From the NCBI GenBank assembly GCA_036511155.1, contig DATCCR010000242.1, forward strand, positions 1 through 28,215: 28,215 nt of DNA. The letters are read 5' to 3'. The translations under genes were made by a program, and so were the position numbers. Position 1 is the first letter of the stretch, and each line of letters starts with the position of its first letter. Below, one piece after another: positions 1-8,781 of this stretch. Below the pieces are notes generated by a model. That model ran no database searches. It had not been told where the DNA came from and saw only the letters and a list, made by a program, of their open reading frames with translations. This DNA comes from Bog-756 sp036511155 (GTDB lineage Bacteria > Actinomycetota > Acidimicrobiia > Acidimicrobiales > RAAP-2).

Positions 1-932
1 GACCGGCGGGATGGCCCGCAAGATCTTGGCCTTTTCGGTGCGGATGCTCTCAGCGTCGAAGTCCACCGGCACCTCCATGGCGGTGAGGGTGAGGAGCTGG
101 GTGAGGTGGTTCTGGACCATATCCCGGAGGGCCCCGGCCTGGTCGTAGTACCCGGCCCGACCCCCGACCCCCAGGCTCTCCGCCACGGTGATCTGGACGC
201 TCTTCACCAGGTTGCGGTGCCAGAGGGGCTCGAAGATGGCGTTGGCGAACCGCAGGGCGAGGACGTTCTGGACCGTCTCCTTCCCCATGTAGTGGTCGAT
301 CCGGTAGATCTGGCTCTCCTCGAACGCCGTGTGCATCTGGTCGTTGAGTTCGAGCGCGCTGGCGAGGTCACGGCCGAAGGGTTTCTCGACGACGACCCGG
401 GCGAACGTGCCGCCCTCCCCGGGGCCGCTGCAGCCGTGCGTGGCCAGGGCCTGGGCGACCAGGCCGAAGACGCTCGGGATGGTGGCCAGGTAGTAGAGCC
501 GGTTGCCGTCGGTGCCGTCGAGTGCGTCGGCTTCGTCGAGATGGGTCTTCAACTGGTCGAAGGTGTCCGGATGGTCGTACTCGCCCGTCACGTACTTGAA
601 CCGCTCGGTGAGTGCCCGCCACTTGGGCCCGGCGTCCGGGGTGGACTCGGCCACGTGGGAGCGGAACTCTCCGTCGCTCCACTCGGTGCGGGCCACGCCG
701 ATCACGGTGAACCCGTCGTCGAGCACGCCCCGGTCAGCCAGACGGGCCAGGGCCGGAAGGATCTTGCGGCCGGTGAGGTCACCGGAGGCACCGAAGATCA
801 CCATGGCCACCGGCGGGGCCTTCGAGAGGACGGGCGGCAGCGTGCGCTGTTTGCCTTCCGCGGCGCTCGGCGTGGCCGAGCCGGGGTCCCGCTCGGCATC
901 CATGGCGGCCGCGATCGATTCGGGGTCGGGGC

Positions 933-936
<4 letters not shown>
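1..936 (-). CDS. zwf: Glucose-6-phosphate dehydrogenase, partial (C-terminus beyond the left edge)
   Basis: Oxidises glucose 6-phosphate to 6-phosphogluconolactone, the NADPH-forming entry to the oxidative pentose phosphate pathway, in the cytoplasm. The visible 312 codons hold the N-terminal Rossmann motif GASGDLTGRK near residues 49-58, the VVEKPFGRD segment near 182-190 and the active-site motif RIDHYMGKE near 212-220. The frame is open to base 1; full-length enzymes are about 500 residues, so roughly the last third is missing. I chose GTG at 934-936 because it overlaps the gnd stop codon in a GTGA arrangement, which suggests translational coupling. An in-frame ATG at 901-903 is an alternative that would remove 11 residues. 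It is the last visible gene of a tkt-tal-gnd-zwf operon. Family assignment is certain; the start is probable. Confidence 0.95.
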
Positions 937-1868
<932 letters not shown>

Positions 1869-1936
1869 GGGTGCTCCTCCTGGGGGTGGGTGTGTTGGCT
1901 GGCGGTGCTGGTGGGTACGCGGGCCGGGCAGGTGCC

Positions 1937-3052
1937 TCAGCGTGAGGCGAGGTCGGCCGCCTTGGTGGCGAGCGAAGCCATCAGGTCGTCGAACGAGGCG
2001 GCGAACGAGGACACCCCCTCGGCCTCGAGCACGGCGGCCACGTCCTCCATGTCGATGCCGGCGGCAGCCAGGCGGTCGATGACCGTCCGGGCGTCGTCGT
2101 GATGTGCGTCGACGGTGCGGGCCACCGTCCCGTGGTCGAGGAAGTCGGCCACCGTGCCGTCCGGCATGGTGTTGACGGTGTCGGGCCCGATCAGTGTGTC
2201 CACATAGGCGAGGTCGGGGTAGGCCGGGTTCTTCGTGGACGTGGAGGCCCACAGGGGGCGCTGGACCCGGGCGCCTTTGGCGGCCAGGGCCTCCCACCGG
2301 GCCCCCGAGAACCGCTCGGCGAACAGTGCGTAGGCCAACCGGGCCTGGGCCACGGCGGCCCGGCCCCGCAGGTCGAGGAGGTGGGAGGCTCCGCCGCCGG
2401 CCGCCGCCTCGATGCGCTTGTCGACCTCGGTGTCCACCCGGCTGATGAAGAAGGAGGCCGCGCTGGCCACGCCGGACAGGTCGTCGACCCCGGAGCCGGC
2501 CAGTGCCTCGAGCCCGGAGAGATAGGCCTCGATCACCTCTGCGTACCGGGTGATGGAGAAGATGAGGGTGACGTTGATGCTGCGCCCCTCGGCGATCATC
2601 TGGTGTATCGAGGGCACGCACTCGGGGGTCGCCGGGATCTTGACCAGCACGTTGGGCCGGTCGATCCGGGTGTGCAGGCCCCGGGCCGCCTCGATGGTGC
2701 CTTCGGTGTCATGGGCCAGCGAGGGTGCCACCTCGACCGACACGAAGCCGTCGCTGCCGCTCGAGGCGTCGAACACCGGCCGGAGGATGGCGAGGGCGGC
2801 CAGGATGTCGTCGACCACCAGGTCCCAGTAGGCGTCCTCGACCGAGGTGGTGGCGATCAGCGCGCCGAACTGCTCGTCGTAGGTGTCCTGGCCGCTGATG
2901 GCCTTGGCGAAGATCGTCGGGTTGGAGGTCACCCCACGGATGCCCTGGTCGACCAGTCCGGACAGGGTGCCGTCCTGGAGCCAGTCGCGGCGGAGGTTGT
3001 CGAGCCAGGGGCTCTGGCCCTGATCGGCGAAGAGGTCGTGGAGTGTGGTCAT
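1937..3052 (-). CDS. tal: Transaldolase
   Basis: Transfers a three-carbon dihydroxyacetone unit between sugar phosphates in the non-oxidative pentose phosphate pathway. The 371-residue length fits the actinobacterial form. Visible signatures are GVTSNPTIF (residues 40-48), the Schiff-base lysine Lys138 in VLVKIPAT, the NVTLIFS strand, and WASTSTKNPAYPD followed by the NTMPDGT segment near the C-terminus. ATG at 3050-3052 is preceded by GAGAGGA at a normal distance. It sits 72 bases after tkt and 68 bases before gnd on the same strand, the common actinobacterial tkt-tal-zwf order with gnd inserted. Confidence 0.96.
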   Translation of the reverse strand: MTTLHDLFADQGQSPWLDNLRRDWLQDGTLSGLVDQGIRGVTSNPTIFAKAISGQDTYDEQFGALIATTSVEDAYWDLVVDDILAALAILRPVFDASSGSDGFVSVEVAPSLAHDTEGTIEAARGLHTRIDRPNVLVKIPATPECVPSIHQMIAEGRSINVTLIFSITRYAEVIEAYLSGLEALAGSGVDDLSGVASAASFFISRVDTEVDKRIEAAAGGGASHLLDLRGRAAVAQARLAYALFAERFSGARWEALAAKGARVQRPLWASTSTKNPAYPDLAYVDTLIGPDTVNTMPDGTVADFLDHGTVARTVDAHHDDARTVIDRLAAAGIDMEDVAAVLEAEGVSSFAASFDDLMASLATKAADLASR

Positions 3053-3124
3053 CGGGGGTCCTCTCGAGGGGTCCGGTTGGGGGAGTGTGCCGGGTCGTGC
3101 TGTCGTGCGCCCGTGGTCGGACGG

Positions 3125-5140
3125 TCAGGTGGCGTGGCCGAGGAGCGCGGTGGCCCGGGCGGCCACGTGGACCGGGTCGAAGCCGAACTCACGGAGTACG
3201 ACCTCGCCGGGAGCCGACGCCCCGAAGTGGTCGATGCCCACCGAAGCGTCGGCGTACCGCTCCCACCCGAAGGTGCTGGCGGCCTCGACCGACAGGGTGG
3301 GGACGTCGGGCGGCAGGACCTCGTGGCGGTAGGTGTCGCCCTGCTCGGCGAACAGCTCCCAGGAGGGGAGCGAGACCACGCGGGCCCGGGTGCCGGCCTC
3401 GGCCAGCAGGCGGGCCGCGTCCAGGCACAGCGAGACCTCGCTGCCCGTCCCGATGAGCACGACCTGGGCCGGGCCGTCGGCCGGGTCGGACAGGACGTAG
3501 CCGCCCTTGGCCACGCCGCCGGCAGCCAGACTCGCCGTCTCGACCAGGATCGGCAGGTCCTGCCGGGAGAGGATCAGGGCGGTCGGCCCCTCCGCGTCCA
3601 CGGCGATCCGCCAGGCCTGCGCCGTCTCGTTGGCGTCGGCCGGCCGGATGACCCGCAGGCCGGGCATGGCCCGCACCGCGGCCAGCTGCTCGATGGGCTG
3701 GTGGGTGGGGCCGTCCTGGCCCAGGCCGACCGAGTCGTGGGTCCACGAGTAGACGACGTGGGCACCGGAGATTGCCGCCACCCGGACCGCCCCGCGCATG
3801 TAGTCGGAGAAGACGAAGAACGTGCCGCCCACCGGGAGGGTCCCGCCGTGGGCGGCCATGCCGGTCATGACGGCGCCCATGGCGTGCTCGCGGATGCCGT
3901 AGTGGACCAGGCTGCCGCCCGGGTCCTCTGCCGACTGGGCGGTGGCCCCGGCCAGGGCCATGCCGGTGTTGCCGGTCAGGTCGGCGCTGCCGGGCATGAG
4001 GCCGGGCAGCTGCTCGGCAGTGGCGTCCAGGCAGGCCTTGATGGCTTTGCGGGTGGCCATGGGGCCGTCGGCGGGGGCGAAGGTGGGCAGCTTGGCCTCC
4101 CAGCCGGGCATGCCGTGCCCGCCCTGGGCCGCGTCCCACCGGGCCCGGTCACCGTCCCAGGTGGTCAGGCGGGCCTCCCACTCGGCCCGCATGGCCCGGC
4201 CGCGGGGGATGGTGGAGCGATACATGGACAGCACGTCGTCGGGCACCCAGAAGGTCTCGTCGGTCGGGAGCCCGAGGATCTCCTTGGTCAGGCGGGTCTC
4301 CTCGTCGCTGAACGGGTCGCCGTGGGCCTTGGACGAGTCGGTGAGATTGGGGGCGGGATAGCCGATGTGGCTGCGCAGGATGATGAGGGACGGGCGGTCC
4401 TCGTCGGCCCGGGCCCGCAGCAGGGCTGCCTCCACGGCGTCGAGGTCGTTGGCCACCTCGCCGATGTCGTCGACCGCCCACCCGTAGGAGGCGAAGCGCT
4501 CGGCGGCGTCGTCGTTCAGGCTCAACTCGGTGGGCCCGTCGATGGTGACGTGGTTGTCGTCGTAGACGTAGACCAGCTTGCCGAGGCGCAGGTGGCCGGC
4601 CAGCGATGCGGCCTCGTGGGAGATGCCCTCCTCCAGGCAGCCGTCTCCCGCCACCACGTAGGTGTGGTGGTCGCACAGCTCGGGGGAGAAGTGGGTGCGC
4701 AGCCACCGCTCGGCGATCCCCATGCCGACGCCGTTGGCGAACCCTTGGCCGAGCGGCCCGGTGGTGACCTCGACCCCGGCCGTGTGATGCCGCTCGGGGT
4801 GGCCCGGCGTGGCGCTGCCCCAGGTGCGGAAGGCCTTGAGGTCGTCGAGGGTGAGCCCGTAGCCGGTCAGGTGCAGCATCGAGTACAGGAGGATCGAGGC
4901 GTGCCCGTTGGACAGCACGAAGCGGTCCCGGTCCGGCCAGTGGGGATCGGAGGGGTCGTGGCGCATGACCCGGGTGAACAGGACGTGGGCCAGGGGGGCG
5001 AGGGCCATGGCCGCGCCGGGGTGGCCCGAGTGGGCGGCCCTCGGGGCGTCGATGGCGAGGCCGCGGATGACGTCTACGCCACGCTGCTCGAGCTCGCCGC
5101 TCGGGGCGGGGACCAGTGGTGACGGGGGCGGCGTGGGCAT
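3125..5140 (-). CDS. tkt: Transketolase
   Basis: Thiamine-diphosphate enzyme moving two-carbon units between ketose and aldose phosphates in the pentose phosphate pathway. The 671-residue length is normal. In order: the AAHSGHPG motif with His37 and His40, LSNGHAS (77-83), GPLGQG (128-133), the diphosphate and metal site GDG at 165-167 with Asn196 in DDNH, and the pyrimidine domain with FSDYMRGAVR and THDSVGLGQDGPTHQP. The reading frame continues upstream, but ATG at 5138-5140 begins the family-like N-terminus and lies seven bases after a TAGGGT -10 element, so the mRNA is probably leaderless. First gene of the tkt-tal-gnd-zwf operon. Confidence 0.96.
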   Translation of the reverse strand: MPTPPPSPLVPAPSGELEQRGVDVIRGLAIDAPRAAHSGHPGAAMALAPLAHVLFTRVMRHDPSDPHWPDRDRFVLSNGHASILLYSMLHLTGYGLTLDDLKAFRTWGSATPGHPERHHTAGVEVTTGPLGQGFANGVGMGIAERWLRTHFSPELCDHHTYVVAGDGCLEEGISHEAASLAGHLRLGKLVYVYDDNHVTIDGPTELSLNDDAAERFASYGWAVDDIGEVANDLDAVEAALLRARADEDRPSLIILRSHIGYPAPNLTDSSKAHGDPFSDEETRLTKEILGLPTDETFWVPDDVLSMYRSTIPRGRAMRAEWEARLTTWDGDRARWDAAQGGHGMPGWEAKLPTFAPADGPMATRKAIKACLDATAEQLPGLMPGSADLTGNTGMALAGATAQSAEDPGGSLVHYGIREHAMGAVMTGMAAHGGTLPVGGTFFVFSDYMRGAVRVAAISGAHVVYSWTHDSVGLGQDGPTHQPIEQLAAVRAMPGLRVIRPADANETAQAWRIAVDAEGPTALILSRQDLPILVETASLAAGGVAKGGYVLSDPADGPAQVVLIGTGSEVSLCLDAARLLAEAGTRARVVSLPSWELFAEQGDTYRHEVLPPDVPTLSVEAASTFGWERYADASVGIDHFGASAPGEVVLREFGFDPVHVAARATALLGHAT

Positions 5141-5147
5141 CGGGCAA

Positions 5148-5153
5148 ACCCTA
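5148..5153 (-). promoter_or_regulatory. -10 element of the tkt operon
   Basis: On the minus strand TAGGGT ends seven bases before the tkt ATG (5138-5140). This spacing puts the expected transcription start at or next to the start codon, and no Shine-Dalgarno sequence fits between them. The same arrangement recurs at dop and pafA. No convincing -35 element is visible. Confidence 0.55.
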
Positions 5154-5192
5154 CCGGCCGTGCGCGTCGGCGTGGGAACCCGGACGGCGGGC

Positions 5193-6350
5193 TCAACGCT
5201 CCCGAAACAGCGCCAACGACGCGGCAAAGCTGTGCACGAAGTTGGTCCCTCCGACCGGCCCGAATTCGCCGGAGGCGAAGAGCCCGCCGAGGGGGACCGG
5301 CCCGAGGGACCGGGCCACGGCGGCGGCGTCATGGTCGGCCACGTCGAACAGGCGGGTGCCTCGGCCGTTGCACGTGAACAGCAGGGCGGCATCGGCGCGA
5401 CGGCCGGCCAGCGCGGCGGCCAGGTCGTCGGACGCGGTGCCGGCGTCCCGCAGGGCGAACTGCACGGCGCTGCCGAGCGGGACCCGTTCCTCCACCGAGA
5501 GGGCGCCGGTGGCCCGCTCCACGCCCAGCAGGGGACGGAACAGGAGGTCGGCGGGACCGGGGTCGAGGACGCCGTCGTCGATGCAGCGCCCGAGGAGGAG
5601 CCCGTTGCCCTCGATACCGGCGATGTCGGCCCGGGCGAGGTGCTCACCGATCTGGTCGACCATGCACTCCATGGCCGGCCGCCCGGCGATCTCCAGTACG
5701 AGGTTCCGCTCCGTCCGGGTGACGGTCAGCATCTTCCCGAACGGACGGCACCCCTGCGACAGCACCGGCACGATCTCCGTGGCCGGACCCAGCAGTGCGG
5801 CGACCGCTCCGCTGTCGCGCACCCGGTCGCCGAGGGCCAGGCGGGTGCCGCCGGGCCCCGAGGCACCCGAGGCGTAGCCGCCGATGACCGGCAGCCCCGG
5901 GCGGCGGTCCCGGAGCTCGGCACAGAACTCGGCGGCCGGGAAGGTGAAGGGGTCGGCCAGGACCACTGCGGCCGAAGGGGCGAACCCGACCTGGTCGGGC
6001 CACCCGTCGAACGACCACTGGTCATCGGCCAGGCGGGTGGCCGACAGGGGGAAGGCGAGCAGGGGGCCGACCTGGCCGGCCCACAAGCTCACCCCCGGCA
6101 GCTCCTCGACCTCGGAGCCGCGTCCGACCACCGACTCGGCGGCACAGCCGATCAGGGCCAGCGGGTGGAGCAGCGTGTCGACGGTGGCCACCACGTCCTC
6201 CAGGGCCCCGGCGTGGGGACGGGTGACGGTGACCACGACCAGATCCGGCCGCTCGCCGACCTCCTCGAGCACGCTTCCCACCACCTCGCCGGTGGCCAGG
6301 CTGGTGACCGGGTGGCGGGACAGGGCGCTGGCGAACGCCACCTGGTTCAC
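5193..6350 (-). CDS. FIST-domain protein (FIST N and FIST C)
   Basis: A stand-alone protein of 385 residues resembling FIST N plus FIST C, domains thought to bind small ligands such as amino acids in signalling proteins. Family-like stretches include VTVTRPHAG near residue 40, LIGCAAESVVG near 65, GLPVIGGYASG near 155, the glycine-rich turn before LALGDRVRDSG, and FASGEFGPVGG near the end. No kinase, cyclase or transmembrane segment is attached, so any output would need a partner. GTG at 6348-6350 overlaps the stop of the cupin gene by 4 bases (GTGA), so the two are probably translated together. It ends 52 bases before tkt. The ligand cannot be deduced from the sequence. Confidence 0.82.
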   Translation of the reverse strand: MNQVAFASALSRHPVTSLATGEVVGSVLEEVGERPDLVVVTVTRPHAGALEDVVATVDTLLHPLALIGCAAESVVGRGSEVEELPGVSLWAGQVGPLLAFPLSATRLADDQWSFDGWPDQVGFAPSAAVVLADPFTFPAAEFCAELRDRRPGLPVIGGYASGASGPGGTRLALGDRVRDSGAVAALLGPATEIVPVLSQGCRPFGKMLTVTRTERNLVLEIAGRPAMECMVDQIGEHLARADIAGIEGNGLLLGRCIDDGVLDPGPADLLFRPLLGVERATGALSVEERVPLGSAVQFALRDAGTASDDLAAALAGRRADAALLFTCNGRGTRLFDVADHDAAAVARSLGPVPLGGLFASGEFGPVGGTNFVHSFAASLALFRER

Positions 6351-7366
6351 CCGACCGACGAGGTGAACCGGATGTCGAGGGAGCGCAGGTAGGTGTGGAG
6401 ACCGGCGTCCTGGATGGGGACGAGGTGGGCCGGACGGCCGGACTCGTTGTGGTGGCTGTGCCACAGGCCGGGCGGCGTGACGAAGGCGCCGCCGCTCTCC
6501 CACTCGACCCGGACCGGGTCGACGATCTCGCCCCGGTCGTCGACCTCGGCGCCGACCAGGGAGTAGCAGCCGGGCGCGCAGTCGGTGATGAGGTCGAGGG
6601 CCACGCTCTGGTGGCGGTGGGGGCGCTGGACGCGGTCGGCCGGCAGTACGCCGAGCATGGCCCACAGGGTGTGGGTGGCGGTCAGGGTCTGGGGCTGAGC
6701 GGCGTTGCCCAGCAGGATCGAGACGCGGTTCCGACTGCCCGCGTCCGGATGGGCCTCGACCTCGGCCAGGCGGGCGAGCGAGGCGGCCGCGGGGTAGCGG
6801 GTGGGGGCGAAGCGGGCCTGCGCGGGGGTCACGCCCAGGTAGGCCAGCAGCGGTGCGTCGGTCACCCGGTAGAGGAGCGCCCTGCCGTCCGGGCCGGAGG
6901 TGTGCTCGCAACTGCATCCGGCGGGGAGGGTGACGAAGTCGCCCCGTCCCCAAGCGATGGCGCCCTCCGTCAAGGGCGGACCCGTGGCATCACCGGGAAG
7001 TGGGGTCCGGCTGAAGCCGGTGCGCCCGGTGCCCTCGAGGCAGTAGTAGAGCTCGCTGGTGGCGTCGGGGCTGGTGGTGAGCGGGCTGCCGGGCTCGAGG
7101 ACCATGAAGGCGGCCAGCAGCGCCGGACTGGTGGCCGGGTAGGGGACACCCAGCGCGCCCGACAGGTCGAGAGGGATCAGGCGGGTGCCGGGGCCCTCGT
7201 GGAGTGCGGCAGCGAACCGCTGGACGGGCACCCGGGAGATGGCCCCGGAGCCGACCGGGTCGGCGGCGGCCGAGTACTCGTGGAAGCGGGCGTCGCCGGT
7301 CCAGTCCTCGGTGGCCTCGCCCACCAGGACGACCGGTTCGCTGCCGTGGTGCGCGTCGATGGCCAT
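6347..7366 (-). CDS. Double-cupin protein, gentisate 1,2-dioxygenase-like
   Basis: A 339-residue bicupin. The C-terminal cupin has a full metal-site pattern: RPHRHQS with His250 and His252, then TPPGLWHSHHN with His303 and His305, similar to gentisate and related ring-cleaving dioxygenases. The N-terminal cupin (about residues 85-170) keeps the ELYYCLEGTG and GDFVTLPAG turns but lacks the HxH pair. In gentisate dioxygenases the N-terminal cupin is generally the metal-binding one, so the layout differs and the substrate is uncertain. ATG at 7364-7366 lies six bases after a GATACT element, indicating a leaderless message. It is translationally coupled to the FIST gene and divergent from a thioesterase gene. 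Confidence 0.78.
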   Translation of the reverse strand: MAIDAHHGSEPVVLVGEATEDWTGDARFHEYSAAADPVGSGAISRVPVQRFAAALHEGPGTRLIPLDLSGALGVPYPATSPALLAAFMVLEPGSPLTTSPDATSELYYCLEGTGRTGFSRTPLPGDATGPPLTEGAIAWGRGDFVTLPAGCSCEHTSGPDGRALLYRVTDAPLLAYLGVTPAQARFAPTRYPAAASLARLAEVEAHPDAGSRNRVSILLGNAAQPQTLTATHTLWAMLGVLPADRVQRPHRHQSVALDLITDCAPGCYSLVGAEVDDRGEIVDPVRVEWESGGAFVTPPGLWHSHHNESGRPAHLVPIQDAGLHTYLRSLDIRFTSSVG

Positions 7367-7420
7367 GGGTCCAGTATCGCGGTTCCGTGGTCGAGCGCAC
7401 ACCGGGGGTATCGTCACGCG
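7367..7420. promoter_or_regulatory. Divergent promoter pair between cupin and thioesterase genes
   Basis: These 54 bases separate two divergent start codons. On the minus strand GATACT (7373-7378) ends six bases before the cupin ATG. On the plus strand TATCGT (7409-7414) ends six bases before the thioesterase GTG at 7421. Neither side has a Shine-Dalgarno sequence, so both transcripts look leaderless. The upstream parts of the two promoters must overlap, which allows shared control. Confidence 0.5.
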
Positions 7421-7831
7421 GTGGCCGACTCCCGCATCCAGGTGCCTCCCAACTGCGAGCTGACGCTGGGCATGACCTGCGTCGACAAGTCCGTCCCCGG
7501 CCGGACGGTGTGGCGGATGCGGGCCGACGAGCGCTTCGCCAATCCGGCCGGCATCGTCCAGGGCGGCTTCCTCGGCGCCATGGCCGACTCGGCCATGGGC
7601 TCCGCCGCCGTCACCTGGGCCAAGGGCGCGGGCAGGAAGGTCTTCGCCTCCAACGTCGAGATGAAGACCAGCTTCCTCGCCGCAGCCAAGGTCGGCAGCG
7701 TGCTCGACTGCACGGCCCACATCGTCTCGGGCGGGTCGCGGGTGGCCTTTGCCGAGGCCGAGGTGGTGGATGACGCCGGGCGGACGGTGGCCCGGGCCAG
7801 CTCCACGTACCTCTTCACGGAGCGGGGTTGA
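7421..7831 (+). CDS. Hot-dog fold thioesterase, PaaI-like
   Basis: A 136-residue single hot-dog domain, the usual size for PaaI/YiiD-type acyl-CoA thioesterases. It shows the catalytic-helix region NPAGIVQGGFLGAMADSAMG (residues 43-62), the VFASNVEMKTSFLAAAKVG strand pair and the terminal ASSTYLF strand. Cytoplasmic hydrolysis of an acyl-CoA is likely, but the acyl group is unknown. The frame is open far upstream; GTG at 7421 is chosen because it gives a family-sized protein and lies six bases after a TATCGT -10 element. It is divergent from the cupin gene. Confidence 0.82.
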   Translation: MADSRIQVPPNCELTLGMTCVDKSVPGRTVWRMRADERFANPAGIVQGGFLGAMADSAMGSAAVTWAKGAGRKVFASNVEMKTSFLAAAKVGSVLDCTAHIVSGGSRVAFAEAEVVDDAGRTVARASSTYLFTERG

Positions 7832-7854
7832 GCCAGGTGGCGGGCGTGGCTGGC

Positions 7855-7963
7855 TAGAGTTGGGCCGTCCGATCGTCGGGTGTGCCTTCTGAAGGCACCC
7901 GGGCAGGTGGTCGGGGGTGGCACCGGCATCCGCCGGGCACCGGTGGAGTATCCGAGGAGGAAC
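7855..7963 (+). promoter_or_regulatory. Promoter and hairpin-bearing leader of the small membrane-protein genes
   Basis: TAGAGT at 7855-7860 is a candidate -10 element. The leader of about 95 bases contains a perfect stem, GTGCCTT (7882-7888) with AAGGCAC (7892-7898) around a three-base loop, and a second one, CCGGC (7923-7927) with GCCGG (7932-7936). A strong AGGAGG follows at 7955-7960, only three bases before the GTG. No known riboswitch pattern was recognised. The first hairpin could instead be a weak terminator for the thioesterase gene, but it lacks a T run. Confidence 0.35.
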
Positions 7964-8326
7964 GTGGCGCCAGGCCGGAGTGACGGCAAACGGGGGCTCA
8001 GCGGCCTGCGTGACGAGAGCCAGGAAGTCGTCAAGCTCGTCGTCGACTACATCAAGCAGGAGACGCTCGACCCGGTCAAGGGGCTCGGGCGGTACGTCGC
8101 CCTCGGCGTGTCCGGTTCGGTGGCGCTCTCGATCGGCCTGTTCGTCCTGGCCGTCGGATTCCTCCGGGTCCTGCAGACCGAGACCGGCAGCACCTTCACC
8201 GGCAATCTGTCCTGGATCCCCTACGTCATCTGCGCCGTAGTGGTCGTCCTCATCGCCTTCCTCTCCGTGAGGGCGATCAGCCGGGGCCAGACCCCCGATC
8301 CCACGTCCGACAAGGAGCAGGCATGA
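7964..8326 (+). CDS. Small membrane protein, phage-holin-family-like
   Basis: A 120-residue protein with a charged N-terminal part (about residues 1-45, containing SQEVVKLVVDYIKQE) followed by two hydrophobic segments, about 47-72 and 87-109, and a polar tail. This matches the actinobacterial putative holin-superfamily or DUF1469-like membrane proteins, which are chromosomal and not evidence of a phage. GTG at 7964-7966 follows GAGGAGG with a short three-base gap. It overlaps the next gene by 4 bases (ATGA), so the two are a unit. Function unknown; a role in membrane or envelope stress is only a guess. Confidence 0.7.
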   Translation: MAPGRSDGKRGLSGLRDESQEVVKLVVDYIKQETLDPVKGLGRYVALGVSGSVALSIGLFVLAVGFLRVLQTETGSTFTGNLSWIPYVICAVVVVLIAFLSVRAISRGQTPDPTSDKEQA

Positions 8327-8535
8327 GCCCGGCCGACGAGAAGATTACCCGCGACCAGATCGAGGCCAAGCTCCGCGAGGTGACCGGCGGGGTCACCGGC
8401 GACGTCCAAGAGGTCCGCTCCCAGGCCCTGGCCATCGGGCTGGGCATCGTGGTGATCAGCGTGGCCGTCGTGTTCCTGATCGGCCGACGTGCCGGCCGCC
8501 GCAAGTCGACCATCGTCGAAGTCCGCAGGATCTGA
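8323..8535 (+). CDS. Small single-span membrane protein, hypothetical
   Basis: A 70-residue protein not recognised as a named family. Residues 1-36 are charged and probably helical (ITRDQIEAKLREVTGG), residues 37-54 form one hydrophobic span (LAIGLGIVVISVAVVFLI), and an arginine-rich GRRAGRRK follows, which should stay in the cytoplasm. It starts at ATG 8323-8325 inside the stop of the upstream membrane protein, with AAGGAG at 8312-8317. Co-translation with the upstream gene suggests a two-component membrane complex. Confidence 0.75.
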   Translation: MSPADEKITRDQIEAKLREVTGGVTGDVQEVRSQALAIGLGIVVISVAVVFLIGRRAGRRKSTIVEVRRI

Positions 8536-8539
8536 GTCG

Positions 8540-8752
8540 ATGGAGACCGTCCTCCGCTACTTCCAGGTGCGGTCCATCGGCCGGGGTATGCGCGGCTACA
8601 ACACGGCCTGGTTCGTGGTCGGGGCCGCGCTGTGGATGGTGCTGCGGGCCCGGCGGAGCGAGGACGTCGTCTACCGCACGAAGTTGAAGCCGGGTGAGCG
8701 CCTGCTGATCAACGCGGGCCCGACCGGCCCGACGTCGAGCCCCGGCTCCTGA
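8540..8752 (+). CDS. Small membrane-associated hypothetical protein
   Basis: A 70-residue protein of unknown function. A short hydrophobic stretch (TAWFVVGAALWMVLRA, about residues 22-37) is flanked by basic residues, and the C-terminus is Gly/Pro/Ser-rich. ATG at 8540-8542 lies four bases after the previous stop, with AGGA about ten bases upstream. It is the third of three tightly packed short genes with membrane segments, which supports it as a real gene rather than chance. Confidence 0.62.
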   Translation: METVLRYFQVRSIGRGMRGYNTAWFVVGAALWMVLRARRSEDVVYRTKLKPGERLLINAGPTGPTSSPGS

Positions 8753-8781
8753 CCACCGTGGACCCCGCAGGGGGAGCCGAA

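Noticed and set aside
2099..5122. A 1007-codon open frame on the plus strand opposite tal and tkt
   Set aside because: It is antisense to two genes with unmistakable conserved motifs. Long antisense frames are expected at this GC content, and the translation is Gly/Val/Asp/His-rich without any recognised fold.
5193..6953. A longer version of the FIST gene extending upstream into the cupin gene
   Set aside because: The extra residues are Arg/Pro/Gly-rich and out of frame with the conserved cupin; the GTG at 6350 in a GTGA overlap gives a family-like start.
7964..8326. Phage holin as a sign of a prophage
   Set aside because: No other phage genes are near; this membrane-protein family is common on actinobacterial chromosomes.
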